NCBI GenBank assembly: GCA_023421395.1
Contig: JAEZTL010000009.1
Span: 1 to 64,000 of the forward strand
DNA: 64,000 nucleotides
Origin: Bacillota bacterium
Lineage (GTDB): Bacteria > Bacillota > Clostridia > Christensenellales > Aristaeellaceae
Reading direction: 5' to 3'
Of this stretch, positions 36,917 to 44,925 are shown in pieces. Numbering within the stretch: the stretch's first letter is position 1; each line of letters begins with the position of its first letter. Both the position numbers and the translations under genes were made by a program. The notes beneath the pieces were generated by a model. It saw only the letters and a program-made list of their open reading frames with translations, made no database searches and was not told the origin of the DNA.

Positions 36917-36960
36917 GCATGGCGGAGGAGTCCGCCCCGCGGCGCGCGGAGAGGAAGCAA

Positions 36961-37809
36961 ATGACCAGCGGCATCGTATTTGATATTGAGGAATTCGCCG
37001 TCTACGACGGACCGGGCATCCGCAGCGTGATCTTTCTCAAGGGCTGCCCGCTCCGCTGCCGGTGGTGCCACAACCCGGAGAGCTTTTCCCCGAAACCCCA
37101 GCGGCTGAAGAGCCGGGACCTGTGTGTTCATTGCGGCGCCTGTGACGCGGCATGCCCGCATCCGGACGGATGCGTGGGCTGCGGGGCATGCGCGGCCGTC
37201 TGCCCCCGCGGCGCGCTCCGGATTGCCGGGCGGGAGATGACCAGCGAGGAGGCCGCCCGGCGCGTGGCCAAAAACGCCCGGGCGCTCAAAATGAGCGGCG
37301 GCGGTGTGACCTTCTCCGGCGGCGAGGCGCTGATGCAGCCGGACTTCGTGGTGGAGACCCGGCGCCTTCTCCCGGATCTTCACGCCGCCATTGAAACTTC
37401 CGGTTACGCCGATTCAGCGGTATTCGAGCGCGTTATAAAAACCATGGATCTGGTGCTGATGGACGTGAAACTGGCCGATCCCGCGGCCCATAAAAAATGG
37501 ACCGGCGTAGACAACCGCCTGATCCTCGAAAACCTCAGGCGGCTGATGGCGCTGGGCATTCCCTTCCGGGCGCGGGTGCCGCTGATTCCTTCCGTCACCG
37601 ATACCGAGGAAAACCTCACCGCCACCGCGCGGCTCCTCGAGGGCGCGAAGGCGCTGGAGCGCGTGGAGCTGATGGGGTATAACCGCGCGGCCGGCGCCAA
37701 GTACGCGCAGCTCGGCCTCCCCTACGAACCGGAGTTCCCTGAAGACCTGGCCTCAAACTTCTTCGTCAAACCATTCGTCGAACGCGGCATGGAGGTCATC
37801 ACGCTATGA
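36961..37809 (+). CDS. Glycyl radical enzyme activase (radical SAM, PflA-like)
   Basis: A 282-aa activase that would place the glycyl radical on the enzyme encoded next. The start at 36961 (MTSGIVFDIEEFAVYDGPG) matches the family N-terminus; an ATG at 36919 would add 14 residues. The radical SAM cluster motif is GCPLRCRWCHNPE (CxxxCxxC). An inserted ferredoxin-like domain holds two CxxCxxCxxxC motifs (CVHCGACDAAC and CVGCGACAAVC), giving two extra [4Fe-4S] clusters as in activases of the non-PFL glycyl radical enzymes. The stop overlaps the ATG of the next gene. Confidence 0.95.
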   Translation: MTSGIVFDIEEFAVYDGPGIRSVIFLKGCPLRCRWCHNPESFSPKPQRLKSRDLCVHCGACDAACPHPDGCVGCGACAAVCPRGALRIAGREMTSEEAARRVAKNARALKMSGGGVTFSGGEALMQPDFVVETRRLLPDLHAAIETSGYADSAVFERVIKTMDLVLMDVKLADPAAHKKWTGVDNRLILENLRRLMALGIPFRARVPLIPSVTDTEENLTATARLLEGAKALERVELMGYNRAAGAKYAQLGLPYEPEFPEDLASNFFVKPFVERGMEVITL

Positions 37810-39734
37810 GCGAACTGTGGAAAGAACTGTCCCCGGCGGAAACAAAGGCCATTGAACAAGCAATCCAGGACCCGGCGCTCACGCTGGCCCAGCGGGCGGC
37901 GAAGCGCCTCCGGCTTTTTCTCGAACATGAGCGGATTGTGAAAAACCCCGGCGAGCGCATCTACGCCTGGCGGACGATCCCTTCCTTCCCGGACATCTAC
38001 GCCCCCGGTGAGCGCGAGAAACTGCAGGCCGGCCGCCATGTGCACGAGCAGGGCCGGGTGTGCAACATCTCGTCCGACTGGGCGGGCGTACTGAACGGGG
38101 GGCTTATGCCCCGCAGGGCGAAGACCACGCCGGAAGGGCAGACCGCCATCGACGCCGTGATCGCCTACGCCGACCGCTACGGCGACGAGGGCCTCTCGCG
38201 CGCCGTCCGCACCGGCGCGAAAACGTACCCCGAGGCGCTGAACCTCTTCCGCATCCTGCACTTCTCGCTGTGGGCGTCAAACGTCTACCACAACACCGTG
38301 GGCCGGTTCGATCAGTATATGTGGCCCTTCCTCAAGGCCGACATGGAAAAGGGCATGACCGAGGAAGAGGCGCTGGACCTCACCAGCGAGTTCTTTCTGT
38401 CCTTCAACCGGGACAGCGACCTGTACATCGGCATGCAGCGGGGCGACAACGGCCAGAGCATGATGCTGGGTGGCTGCGACCGGGACGGAAACCCCGCCGT
38501 CAACCCGCTGACCACGCTGTGCCTCAAGGCCAGCCTGAAAAACCGGCGCATCGACCCCAAGATCAACCTGCGCGTGGACAAGAATACCCCGTTGGAACTG
38601 TTCGAACTGGGCACCCAGCTCACCCGGCAGGGCCTGGGCTTTCCCCAGTACGCGAACGACGATGTGGTGATCCCCGCGCTGACCGCCATGGGCTACGACA
38701 TTTCGGACGCGCGGGACTACGTGGTGGCCGCCTGCTGGGAGTTTATCATCCCCGGCGTGGCCATGGACATCCCCAACATCGGCGCGGTATCGCTGGCGGG
38801 CGTCGTTTCGGACGCGATCCGGGAAAACCTCGCCGCCTGCGGGACCTATGCGGAATTGGAGGACAAGATCCGCGAAGCCATTCGAGCCGACGCGGAGCAG
38901 ACCATGGCAGGCCTTACGCCGCTCTTCATGGAGCCCGCGCCTTACCAGACAGTGCTCATGAGCGATGTGACCCACGACGTGAGCGAGGGCGCGAAATACA
39001 ATAATTACGGCTTCCACGGCACCGGCTTTGCCACCGCCGTCGACCAGTTGGCCGCCGTGAAGCGCTACGTGTTCGACGAAAAGACCCTCGCTCCCGCGGC
39101 GCTGCTGGCGGCGCTCGAGTCCAACTTTGAAGAGAACCCCGGCCTTTCGCGCCTTCTGCGGGAGGACGCGCCCAAGCTGGGCCGGGACGAGGAATGCGAG
39201 GCGGTCGCCGACCGGCTGCTCACGGCCTTCGCGGACGCGCTGGAGCCGCTCCGGAACGAGCGCGGCGGGCGCGTGCGCGCGGGCACCGGCTCCGCCATGT
39301 ACTACCTGTGGCATTCGAAGGCGCTGGGCGCCACTGCCGACGGCAGGAAGGCCGGGGAGCCCCTCTCCGCCAATTTCTCGCCGTCGCTGACGCTCCGGGA
39401 CGCGGGGCCGCTGTCGGTCATCTCCGCGATGGCGAGGCCCGGCCTTCACCGCGTGATGAACGGAGGCCCGCTGACCCTCGAGCTCCACGACACCGTGTTC
39501 AAGCACCCGGAGGGCGTGACCAAGGTGGCGCAACTGGTCAAGGCCTATATCGCGATGGGCGGCCACCAGCTGCAGCTCAACGCCGTCTCCCGGGACGAGA
39601 TGCTGGACGCCCAGGTCAACCCGGACGCGCACCGGAACCTGATTGTGCGCGTGTGGGGCTGGAGCGGCCACTTCGTGCAGCTGGACAAGGGCTATCAGGA
39701 TCAGATCATCCAGCGGAACTCCTACGGCGTGTAG
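37806..39734 (+). CDS. Short glycyl radical enzyme of unassigned substrate (pyruvate formate-lyase superfamily)
   Basis: A 642-aa enzyme, much shorter than PFL (about 760) or the diol/choline-type lyases (about 790-850). The glycyl loop near the C-terminus is RVWGWSGHFVQLD, with radical site Gly618. The thiyl cysteine is Cys310 in VVAACWEFIIPG; the C-x-E spacing (Cys310, Glu312) resembles the GCVEP loop of dehydratase/lyase members but the flanking residues differ. NPLTTLCLKA and LGFPQYANDD are family landmarks. It follows its activase in a 4-bp overlap and shares the operon with a sugar-type importer. Elimination or C-C cleavage of an imported polyol or sugar derivative is a reasonable guess only. 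Confidence 0.9.
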   Translation: MSELWKELSPAETKAIEQAIQDPALTLAQRAAKRLRLFLEHERIVKNPGERIYAWRTIPSFPDIYAPGEREKLQAGRHVHEQGRVCNISSDWAGVLNGGLMPRRAKTTPEGQTAIDAVIAYADRYGDEGLSRAVRTGAKTYPEALNLFRILHFSLWASNVYHNTVGRFDQYMWPFLKADMEKGMTEEEALDLTSEFFLSFNRDSDLYIGMQRGDNGQSMMLGGCDRDGNPAVNPLTTLCLKASLKNRRIDPKINLRVDKNTPLELFELGTQLTRQGLGFPQYANDDVVIPALTAMGYDISDARDYVVAACWEFIIPGVAMDIPNIGAVSLAGVVSDAIRENLAACGTYAELEDKIREAIRADAEQTMAGLTPLFMEPAPYQTVLMSDVTHDVSEGAKYNNYGFHGTGFATAVDQLAAVKRYVFDEKTLAPAALLAALESNFEENPGLSRLLREDAPKLGRDEECEAVADRLLTAFADALEPLRNERGGRVRAGTGSAMYYLWHSKALGATADGRKAGEPLSANFSPSLTLRDAGPLSVISAMARPGLHRVMNGGPLTLELHDTVFKHPEGVTKVAQLVKAYIAMGGHQLQLNAVSRDEMLDAQVNPDAHRNLIVRVWGWSGHFVQLDKGYQDQIIQRNSYGV

Positions 39735-39760
39735 CGGGGATTCCCCATTTGCCCAAGGTG

Positions 39761-39806
39761 CGGATAGCGCCACCAGGATGTATCCTGGTGGCGCTATCCG
39801 CTTTCC
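39761..39806 (+). terminator. Terminator of the transporter-glycyl radical operon
   Basis: A perfect 20-bp stem (39761-39780 with 39783-39802) followed by TTT. This is the longest perfect hairpin I found in the window. Confidence 0.85.
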
Positions 39807-39819
39807 GGCGCACACGTAG

Positions 39820-39996
39820 CCGGAAACGTCTGAAACCAATACGAAATATTATCGCATCCAAAGCGGCGAGGATTTGCAGATAGCGGGGCAAGGAGCCGCA
39901 GCGCAGCGCAGCAGCGCTGTGCTGCGCGGAGCGTGATATCGCCCTGCGCGAAAAGGACCGCCGCAACGATGCAAGAATGTTTTGGATTGGCATGAA
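39820..39996. repeat. Dispersed intergenic repeat, copy B
   Basis: This is the second copy of the intergenic repeat found at 26730-26905, in the same orientation. It contains TCCAAAG at 39859-39865, a GCAGC-rich centre, and TTTTGGATTGGCAT at 39979-39992. Apart from this copy and two flanking hairpins, the 39735-40136 gap holds nothing I can identify. Confidence 0.6.
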
Positions 39997-40062
39997 ACCC
40001 TCGGGCGCTTTGTGGGAAACCCGTGCCCCGCGGCGAAAGCGCGGCGGGGGTTTTATCCTCGT

Positions 40063-40098
40063 CGGAAAAGGAAAGCCCGCCGATTTTGTCGGCGGGCT
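40063..40098 (-). terminator. Terminator-like hairpin of the repeat-rich secreted protein gene
   Basis: A 10-bp stem (40074-40083 with 40089-40098) is followed on the minus strand by TTTCCTTTT, an imperfect T tract. Confidence 0.65.
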
Positions 40099-40136
40099 GA
40101 GCGGGGCATAAGCCCCGAAATCTTTTATTCTGTGGA

Positions 40137-40811
40137 TCAGTCCTGAGTCTCCACCACCAGGCGCCACTGGCAGCCGATGCTTTCGTCGTCCAGATTGATC
40201 TTGAGCGTCTCGCCGTTCTCGCCGGGGATGTTCTTCCAATCCGCGCCGGGGGCCTTGACCTGCCAGGACAGCGTGTAGGCGACGCCATCAAAACCGGAGA
40301 GCTTCGCGGTCAGCACCAGCGTGTCGCCGACGTTCAGCGAAGAGGAATTCGCGGTGACCTTGACGTTGCGCTCGGGGGCGGGGGTGGCTTCCGGTTCGGC
40401 TTCCACGGTCGCTTCCGGGGTGGCCTCGGGCTCGGCGGTGATCTCCGGGGTGGCCTCGGGCTCGGCGGTGATCTCCGGGGTGGCTTCCGGCTCGGCGGTG
40501 ATCTCCGGGGTGGCTTCCGGCTCAGCGGTGATCTCCGGGGTGGCTTCCGGCTCGGCGGCGGCTTCCGGCTCGGCTTCGACGGCCGCCTCCGGGGTGGCCT
40601 CGGGCTCGGCGGCGGGGGCCTCTACGGCTTCCTCGGCCTTGGGCGTGGCTTGCGGCTTGGCTTCTTCCGCGGGCGCCTCGGTCTTTTCAACCTTCTCGAC
40701 AACCTCCGCCTGCTCGGCGGGCTGAGCATCCTCCGCGAACACCGCGGGAGCGGCCAACACAAACACCATCACGGCCATCAGCGCGGCCAGCAGCTTCTTC
40801 ATGTTCTTCAT
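40137..40811 (-). CDS. Exported repeat-rich protein with C-terminal Ig-like domain
   Basis: A 224-aa protein. The signal peptide MKNMKKLLAALMAVMVFVLA ends at AVFA/E. Residues about 27-145 are low-complexity Glu/Pro/Ala/Thr, including five copies of a 10-residue EPEATPEITA-type unit. The last 80 residues look like a small beta-sandwich of the bacterial Ig-like type found in clostridial surface proteins (NVKVTANSSSLNVGDTLVL, YTLSWQVKAPG). No sortase motif or membrane anchor follows, so it is probably secreted or wall-associated. GAGGAG precedes the start. Function is unknown; the acidic repeats resemble the linker of the first gene of this window. Confidence 0.85.
   Translation of the reverse strand: MKNMKKLLAALMAVMVFVLAAPAVFAEDAQPAEQAEVVEKVEKTEAPAEEAKPQATPKAEEAVEAPAAEPEATPEAAVEAEPEAAAEPEATPEITAEPEATPEITAEPEATPEITAEPEATPEITAEPEATPEATVEAEPEATPAPERNVKVTANSSSLNVGDTLVLTAKLSGFDGVAYTLSWQVKAPGADWKNIPGENGETLKINLDDESIGCQWRLVVETQD
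40411..40560 (-). repeat. 30-bp coding tandem repeat, five units
   Basis: Five 30-bp units (40411, 40441, 40471, 40501, 40531) differ by a few third-position changes and encode a decapeptide repeat. The near-identity suggests recent expansion by slippage and possible length variation between strains. Confidence 0.9.
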
Positions 40812-41363
40812 TTTATTCTCTCCTCTCGCGGTCCGTGCCGATCGCTCTAAGTTATTGTGCGTCGCCCGTTCCCGGGCGGTTTCTCATCTTGATGGCATTA
40901 TTGTACCCAATGTGAGTTACACGGTAGGTTACAAGCGCCGGAAGCCAAAATTTAGAGAATCCGGCCGGATTTTGGATTCATGTTACACAGGCTCTGGCGC
41001 CGCTTCCCGGAAAAGGCGCGCAAAATCGCGCGTTTTGGGCGTTTTTCAGCCGCCTCCGTGCAGCGATCTCCGCCGAGGCGCCTCAATTGCCGCCCCGCTA
41101 TCGGCGGCGCGAACCCGAGGTTCAAGCCTGTTTCGTAAACAGTATGTAAACAAACGTCCGGAGCCCGGTTTTTTTCGAGAAACACGGCGGCGGGCCCGCC
41201 CTGCGGAACGCGCCGGGCGTGGTGACATTTCCACAGGCCGCGTGTGGACGCTCCGTAACAGTTGACCGGATTTCCACAGGAATTCGGTCTTAAATGACAA
41301 AGGCCCCGCTTTCGCGGAGCCCTGCGCGTATGAGAATCACCGACGGGCCTTTTGAAATCAAAG
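40812..41363. other. Intergenic region without a convincing gene
   Basis: About 550 bp. Reading frames here have unlikely composition and no ribosome sites. AT-richer patches near 40895-40930 may hold the promoter of the minus-strand secreted protein gene. Two copies of ATTTCCACA (41227-41235 and 41270-41278) resemble DnaA boxes with one mismatch. No RNA gene is recognised. Confidence 0.6.
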
Positions 41364-41394
41364 CGCCCCGCGGGCGCGCAAGCACCGCGGGGCG
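41354..41394 (-). terminator. Terminator-like hairpin of the amino acid transporter operon
   Basis: A 10-bp stem (41364-41373 with 41385-41394) is followed on the minus strand by CTTTGATTTC. It is placed 25 bp after the last permease gene; the weak T tract lowers confidence. Confidence 0.55.
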
Positions 41395-41418
41395 TCGGAG
41401 TTCTTGGCGGGAGCGGCG

Positions 41419-42114
41419 TCAGGCTTGCGGGGGCTTTGCGATGGTCTGGCCCACCTGCTCCTTCTGCCTCCGCGCGAAGTAGGCGAAGATGGAGCACACC
41501 GCGTAGTAGGCCGCCGCCACCAACAGGTAAATCACCAGAATATCCTCCGCCGTCACGATGGTCTTGTGGGCGGCGGCGATCTTTGACGTAAAGGACAGCT
41601 CGTACGTGCCCACCAGCGCGCAGAAGCTGGTGTCCTTGATGGTGGTCACGAACTGACCGGTGAGCGGCGAGCGGATGCGCCGGAGGGATTGGGGCAGGAT
41701 TACGAACAGCATCGCACCCACATAGCCAAACCCCTGGGAATGGGCTGCCTCCCATTGGCCGGGGTGCACGCTGTTGAGCCCGCCGCGCACGATCTCCGCC
41801 ACGACGGCGGAGGTGAACACCGTCATCGCCGCGATGCCGCTCTCCAGCGGCGGCAGCTTCGTCATGAAGCGCATGCCGATGATGAAGAGCGTCAGCGGGA
41901 TGTTGCGCACGGTTTCGATGTAGACCGCGGCCAGAGCCCGGAGGGGCTTCACCTTCCCGGAGCGCATCAGCCCCAGGATGGTGCCGATGATCAGGCTCAG
42001 AAGGATGGTGACCACCGCGATGTACATGGTGTTTTTGAGGCCCTGCAGGAGAAACAGAAGGATTTTTGGCGCGAACACCCGGTGAAACGCGTCCGCCCAG
42101 GCCTGGTTATACAT
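41419..42114 (-). CDS. Polar amino acid ABC transporter permease
   Basis: A 231-aa HisM/GlnP-type permease with about five membrane helices. The conserved EAA-like loop is SVHPGQWEAAHSQGFGYVGAM and the C-terminal half has LIGTFVTTIKDTS-like features (QFVTTIKDTSFCALVGTYEL). It overlaps the upstream permease gene by 8 bp and forms a heterodimer with it. Confidence 0.93.
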   Translation of the reverse strand: MYNQAWADAFHRVFAPKILLFLLQGLKNTMYIAVVTILLSLIIGTILGLMRSGKVKPLRALAAVYIETVRNIPLTLFIIGMRFMTKLPPLESGIAAMTVFTSAVVAEIVRGGLNSVHPGQWEAAHSQGFGYVGAMLFVILPQSLRRIRSPLTGQFVTTIKDTSFCALVGTYELSFTSKIAAAHKTIVTAEDILVIYLLVAAAYYAVCSIFAYFARRQKEQVGQTIAKPPQA

Positions 42115-42799
42115 GCCGCATGCTCCTCCTCTCCATATACCTGGCCAGAAGCGAGATCGGCAGGCAAATCGAAAGGTAGAGAAGCCCCGTCATGACGAAG
42201 GTGGGGCCGTAAATCAGGTTGTCGCCGCTCCAGCTGTCCGCGGCGTACATCAGGTCCCCGCCGGCGATGACCGCCATCACCGATGAGTTCTTGATCAGGT
42301 TCACCGCCTGGTTGGTCATGGGCGGCAGACCCACCTTGACCGCCTGGGGAAGGATGATCGTCGCCATCGCCCCGATGAAGCCGAACCCCTGAGAGCCGGC
42401 GGCCTCCATCTGCCCCGGCGGCACCGCGCGGATGGCGCTATATACGATGTCCGCGGCGTACGCGCCGGTATAGAGCGCCAGGCCCATCACGCCCAGTGGC
42501 ACCACGTCCAGGCGCACGCCCAGCTTGGGCAGGACGTTATAGTAGATGAACACCTGGATGACCAGCGGCGTGTTCTGAAAGACGGACATGTACGCGCGGC
42601 AGATTCCGGGCAGCACACGGCCCTTGGCGCACATGGCGACGCCCACGATCACGCCGATCACCAACGTGAACAAAAGCCCCAGAGCGGAGATCTCCAGTGT
42701 GCGGAGAAACCCCGCGCGGAAGTAGCTCCAGTCCTGAAACCAGGCGCTCCAGTTGGCCAGGGAAAAAGGCCCGCTCGAAAGCATCGGGTTTGACCTCAT
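42107..42799 (-). CDS. Polar amino acid ABC transporter permease
   Basis: A 230-aa permease of the same family. The EAA loop is AVPPGQMEAAGSQGFGFIGAM, followed by AVNLIKNSSVMAVIAGGDL. It lies after the binding-protein gene, separated from it by an 18-bp perfect hairpin, and overlaps the second permease. Confidence 0.93.
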   Translation of the reverse strand: MRSNPMLSSGPFSLANWSAWFQDWSYFRAGFLRTLEISALGLLFTLVIGVIVGVAMCAKGRVLPGICRAYMSVFQNTPLVIQVFIYYNVLPKLGVRLDVVPLGVMGLALYTGAYAADIVYSAIRAVPPGQMEAAGSQGFGFIGAMATIILPQAVKVGLPPMTNQAVNLIKNSSVMAVIAGGDLMYAADSWSGDNLIYGPTFVMTGLLYLSICLPISLLARYMERRSMRHV

Positions 42800-42843
42800 T
42801 TCACGCGCGGCGGCCCGGCGGGCCTTTGGCGCCTCGATTGACG

Positions 42844-42883
42844 CAAGTGGCTATGCGCGGCAGCCGCCGCGCATAGCCACTTG
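42844..42883 (-). other. Intercistronic hairpin after the amino-acid binding-protein gene
   Basis: A perfect 18-bp stem (42844-42861 with 42866-42883) with a 4-nt loop. GCCTTTGG (near 42823) and CCAAAGGC (near 42906) could extend the structure outside it. There is no T run on the minus strand. It sits in the same place as the hairpins of the other two importers. Confidence 0.8.
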
Positions 42884-42924
42884 CCGGAATCCGTTTGATG
42901 TTTTTCCAAAGGCGCTAAAGCGGG

Positions 42925-43791
42925 TCAGCCCAGCTTGGCGGCCTCTTCCCACAGCGTCTTGGCGTACTCGTCGATCTGCGTCCAGTCCACCGGCGTCAGT
43001 TCCCACTTGGAGACCAGCGCGTCGATTTCGCCGGAGGCGCGCATCGCGGCCAGCTTGGAATCCACGAAGGCGAGGAGCGCCTGGGAGCCCTTCTTCATCG
43101 CCACGCCGTAGGGCTGGCTCTCGAAGGAATCCGGCAGCAGCGCGGTGCTGTCGTCCACGTAGCCCATCAGGATGGCCTTGTCCACCGAGAAGCATGCGAC
43201 GCGGTCGGAATCAAGCGCGGCCTTGATGTCCGGATAGGTGGCGAACTCCAGGAACTCCACCTTTATGCCCGCCTCCTCGGCCGCCTTGGCCAGGGCGTCC
43301 TTGGTGGTGGCGCTCTGCGCGACGCCGATGGCTTTGCCGTCCAGGTCCTTGAAGCCGGCGATGCCGGAATCCTTTTTCACCAGAAGGCCGATGGCGTCCA
43401 CAAAATAGGGCTTGGAGAAGTCGTACTGCACGATGCGGTCGGGCTTGATGGTGAAGGTGGCGATCACCAGGTCCAGCTCGCCGGTATCCAACAGCGGCCC
43501 GCGGGTCTTGGCGGTGACGGCGGTGAATTCCACCGCGTTCTCATCGCCCAGGAGTTCCTTGGCCAGCGCCTTGGCGATGTCGATCTCCATGCCTTCGAAA
43601 TCGCTCCCCAGGTCCTGATAGCCGAACTTGGGCACGTCCGCCTTGACGCCCACGCGCAGTTTGCCGCGCTCAAGGATGGCGGCGACGGCCGGGTCGGCCT
43701 TGTCGAGGGTGACGGCGGATTCCGCGGCGGCGGCCAGCGGAATCACCGCAACCAGCAGGATCGCGAGGGCGAGGGACAGAAGTTTTTTCAT
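42925..43791 (-). CDS. Polar amino acid ABC transporter substrate-binding protein
   Basis: A 288-aa family 3 binding protein. The signal peptide MKKLLSLALAILLVAVIPLA ends at AAA/E without a lipobox cysteine. Binding-domain landmarks are KLRVGVKADVPKFGYQD, GMEIDIAKALAKELLG and DLDGKAIGVAQSATTKDAL, as in glutamine/glutamate/aspartate or cystine binders. The start overlaps the ATPase gene by 4 bp. The exact amino acid is not predictable. Confidence 0.93.
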   Translation of the reverse strand: MKKLLSLALAILLVAVIPLAAAAESAVTLDKADPAVAAILERGKLRVGVKADVPKFGYQDLGSDFEGMEIDIAKALAKELLGDENAVEFTAVTAKTRGPLLDTGELDLVIATFTIKPDRIVQYDFSKPYFVDAIGLLVKKDSGIAGFKDLDGKAIGVAQSATTKDALAKAAEEAGIKVEFLEFATYPDIKAALDSDRVACFSVDKAILMGYVDDSTALLPDSFESQPYGVAMKKGSQALLAFVDSKLAAMRASGEIDALVSKWELTPVDWTQIDEYAKTLWEEAAKLG

Positions 43792-44534
43792 GAGATCTCC
43801 TCCTTGCGATGTAGAATTTTTCCGAAGAATGCCCGGGTCCGGTCATTTTTCGGGTGGTGAAACACCTCAAGCGGTGTGCCATCCTCGAGGATGACGCCGT
43901 CGTCCAAGAAGAGGATGCGGTCCGCGATGTGCTCCGCAAACTGCATCTCATGGGTGACGAACAGCATCGTGATGTTCTGGCGCGCGACGCGCTCCATGAT
44001 CTCCAGCACCTCCTGGATCATCTCCGGGTCGAGGGCGCTGGTGGGCTCGTCAAACAGCAGAATTTTGGGATTCATGGTCAGCGCCCGCGCGATCGCCACG
44101 CGCTGCTGCTGGCCGCCGGAGAGCTGCGCCGGGTAGACGTTGCGCTTTTCAATCAGCCCCACGTCCTCCAGGTTTTTGAGCGCCCGTGCCTCCGCCTGCT
44201 TCCTGGGCTCCTTCTTCAGCCGGATGGGCGCCAGCGTCAGGTTGTCCAGCACCGTCATGTGGCCGTAGAGGTTGAAGGACTGGAACACCATGCCGATATC
44301 CTGCCGCGCCCGGTACAGTTCGCGGTTTTTGAGCCGCTTCATTTCCTTGCCGTTCACCACGACATGGCCGTTTGAGGGCGGCTCGAAGTTGTTGATGGTG
44401 CGAAGGAGCGTACTCTTGCCGCTGCCGCTGGGCCCGATGATGACCGTCTTGGACCCGTCGGGGATCTCCATGCTGACGCCCTTGATCACGTGCAGCGGCC
44501 CGTAGTGGACGTGAACATCCGTAAATGAGATCAT
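43788..44534 (-). CDS. Polar amino acid ABC transporter ATP-binding protein
   Basis: A 248-aa GlnQ-type ATPase and first gene of the importer operon. The start at 44534 (MISFTDVHVHYGPLHVIKG) is chosen because GGAGA lies 6 nt upstream; an ATG two codons earlier directly abuts that site. Walker A is GPSGSGKST, the signature [14 protein letters not shown] and Walker B ILLFDEPTSALD. Confidence 0.95.
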   Translation of the reverse strand: MISFTDVHVHYGPLHVIKGVSMEIPDGSKTVIIGPSGSGKSTLLRTINNFEPPSNGHVVVNGKEMKRLKNRELYRARQDIGMVFQSFNLYGHMTVLDNLTLAPIRLKKEPRKQAEARALKNLEDVGLIEKRNVYPAQLSGGQQQRVAIARALTMNPKILLFDEPTSALDPEMIQEVLEIMERVARQNITMLFVTHEMQFAEHIADRILFLDDGVILEDGTPLEVFHHPKNDRTRAFFGKILHRKEEIS

Positions 44535-44630
44535 GGGCATTCTCCTATCAAGAAAGGACACAGGCCCCAGCGGATGCGCCTTTGCTCCCGCTGATGCCGC
44601 GTGTCCTGACAGTGTATTTCGATACAAAAC

Positions 44631-44659
44631 ATTCTATTCCAGAGATTGCAGGATGTCAA
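44631..44659 (-). promoter_or_regulatory. Promoter of the amino acid transporter operon
   Basis: On the minus strand TTGACA (44659-44654), 17-nt spacer, TAGAAT (44636-44631). The leader of about 90 nt can form two nested stems (GGACAC with GTGTCC around CAGCGG with CCGCTG), which may affect access to the ribosome site. Confidence 0.8.
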
Positions 44660-44925
44660 GGAAACCTCTTCATTTTTACGTTATTTTCACGTGCAAAAAT
44701 GCGAATTTCGGATTATTTTGAATGGAAAAGATTCATGCCGGTGCGCGGCACGCATGAAAATACCCACGCCCGGTCGGCTCGGGGCGCGGAATGGCGCGCT
44801 TGGTTTGAACCGGATTTCACCGATGCGCGGCATGCCGCGGGGTCCGGGCGGAAATGTTCACGTCGGGAGAAGGGGATTTCACCACGATGCATGAAAGCCA
44901 GCGCGCGGGCACCGCGTAAAGGGCG
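44660..44925. other. Intergenic region without a convincing gene
   Basis: The 44535-44925 gap holds the importer promoter and leader on its left side. The remaining 265 bp contain no recognisable gene, RNA or terminator. Confidence 0.6.

Noticed and set aside
40411..40560. Regular 30-bp repeats as a CRISPR array
   Set aside because: The units are directly adjacent without spacers and are in frame inside a coding sequence.
41060..41130. tRNA-like GGTTCAAGCC segment
   Set aside because: No matching acceptor, D and anticodon stems can be drawn around it.
41227..41278. Two ATTTCCACA sites as DnaA boxes marking an origin
   Set aside because: Only two one-mismatch copies, no AT-rich unwinding element and no dnaA, dnaN or rpmH nearby.
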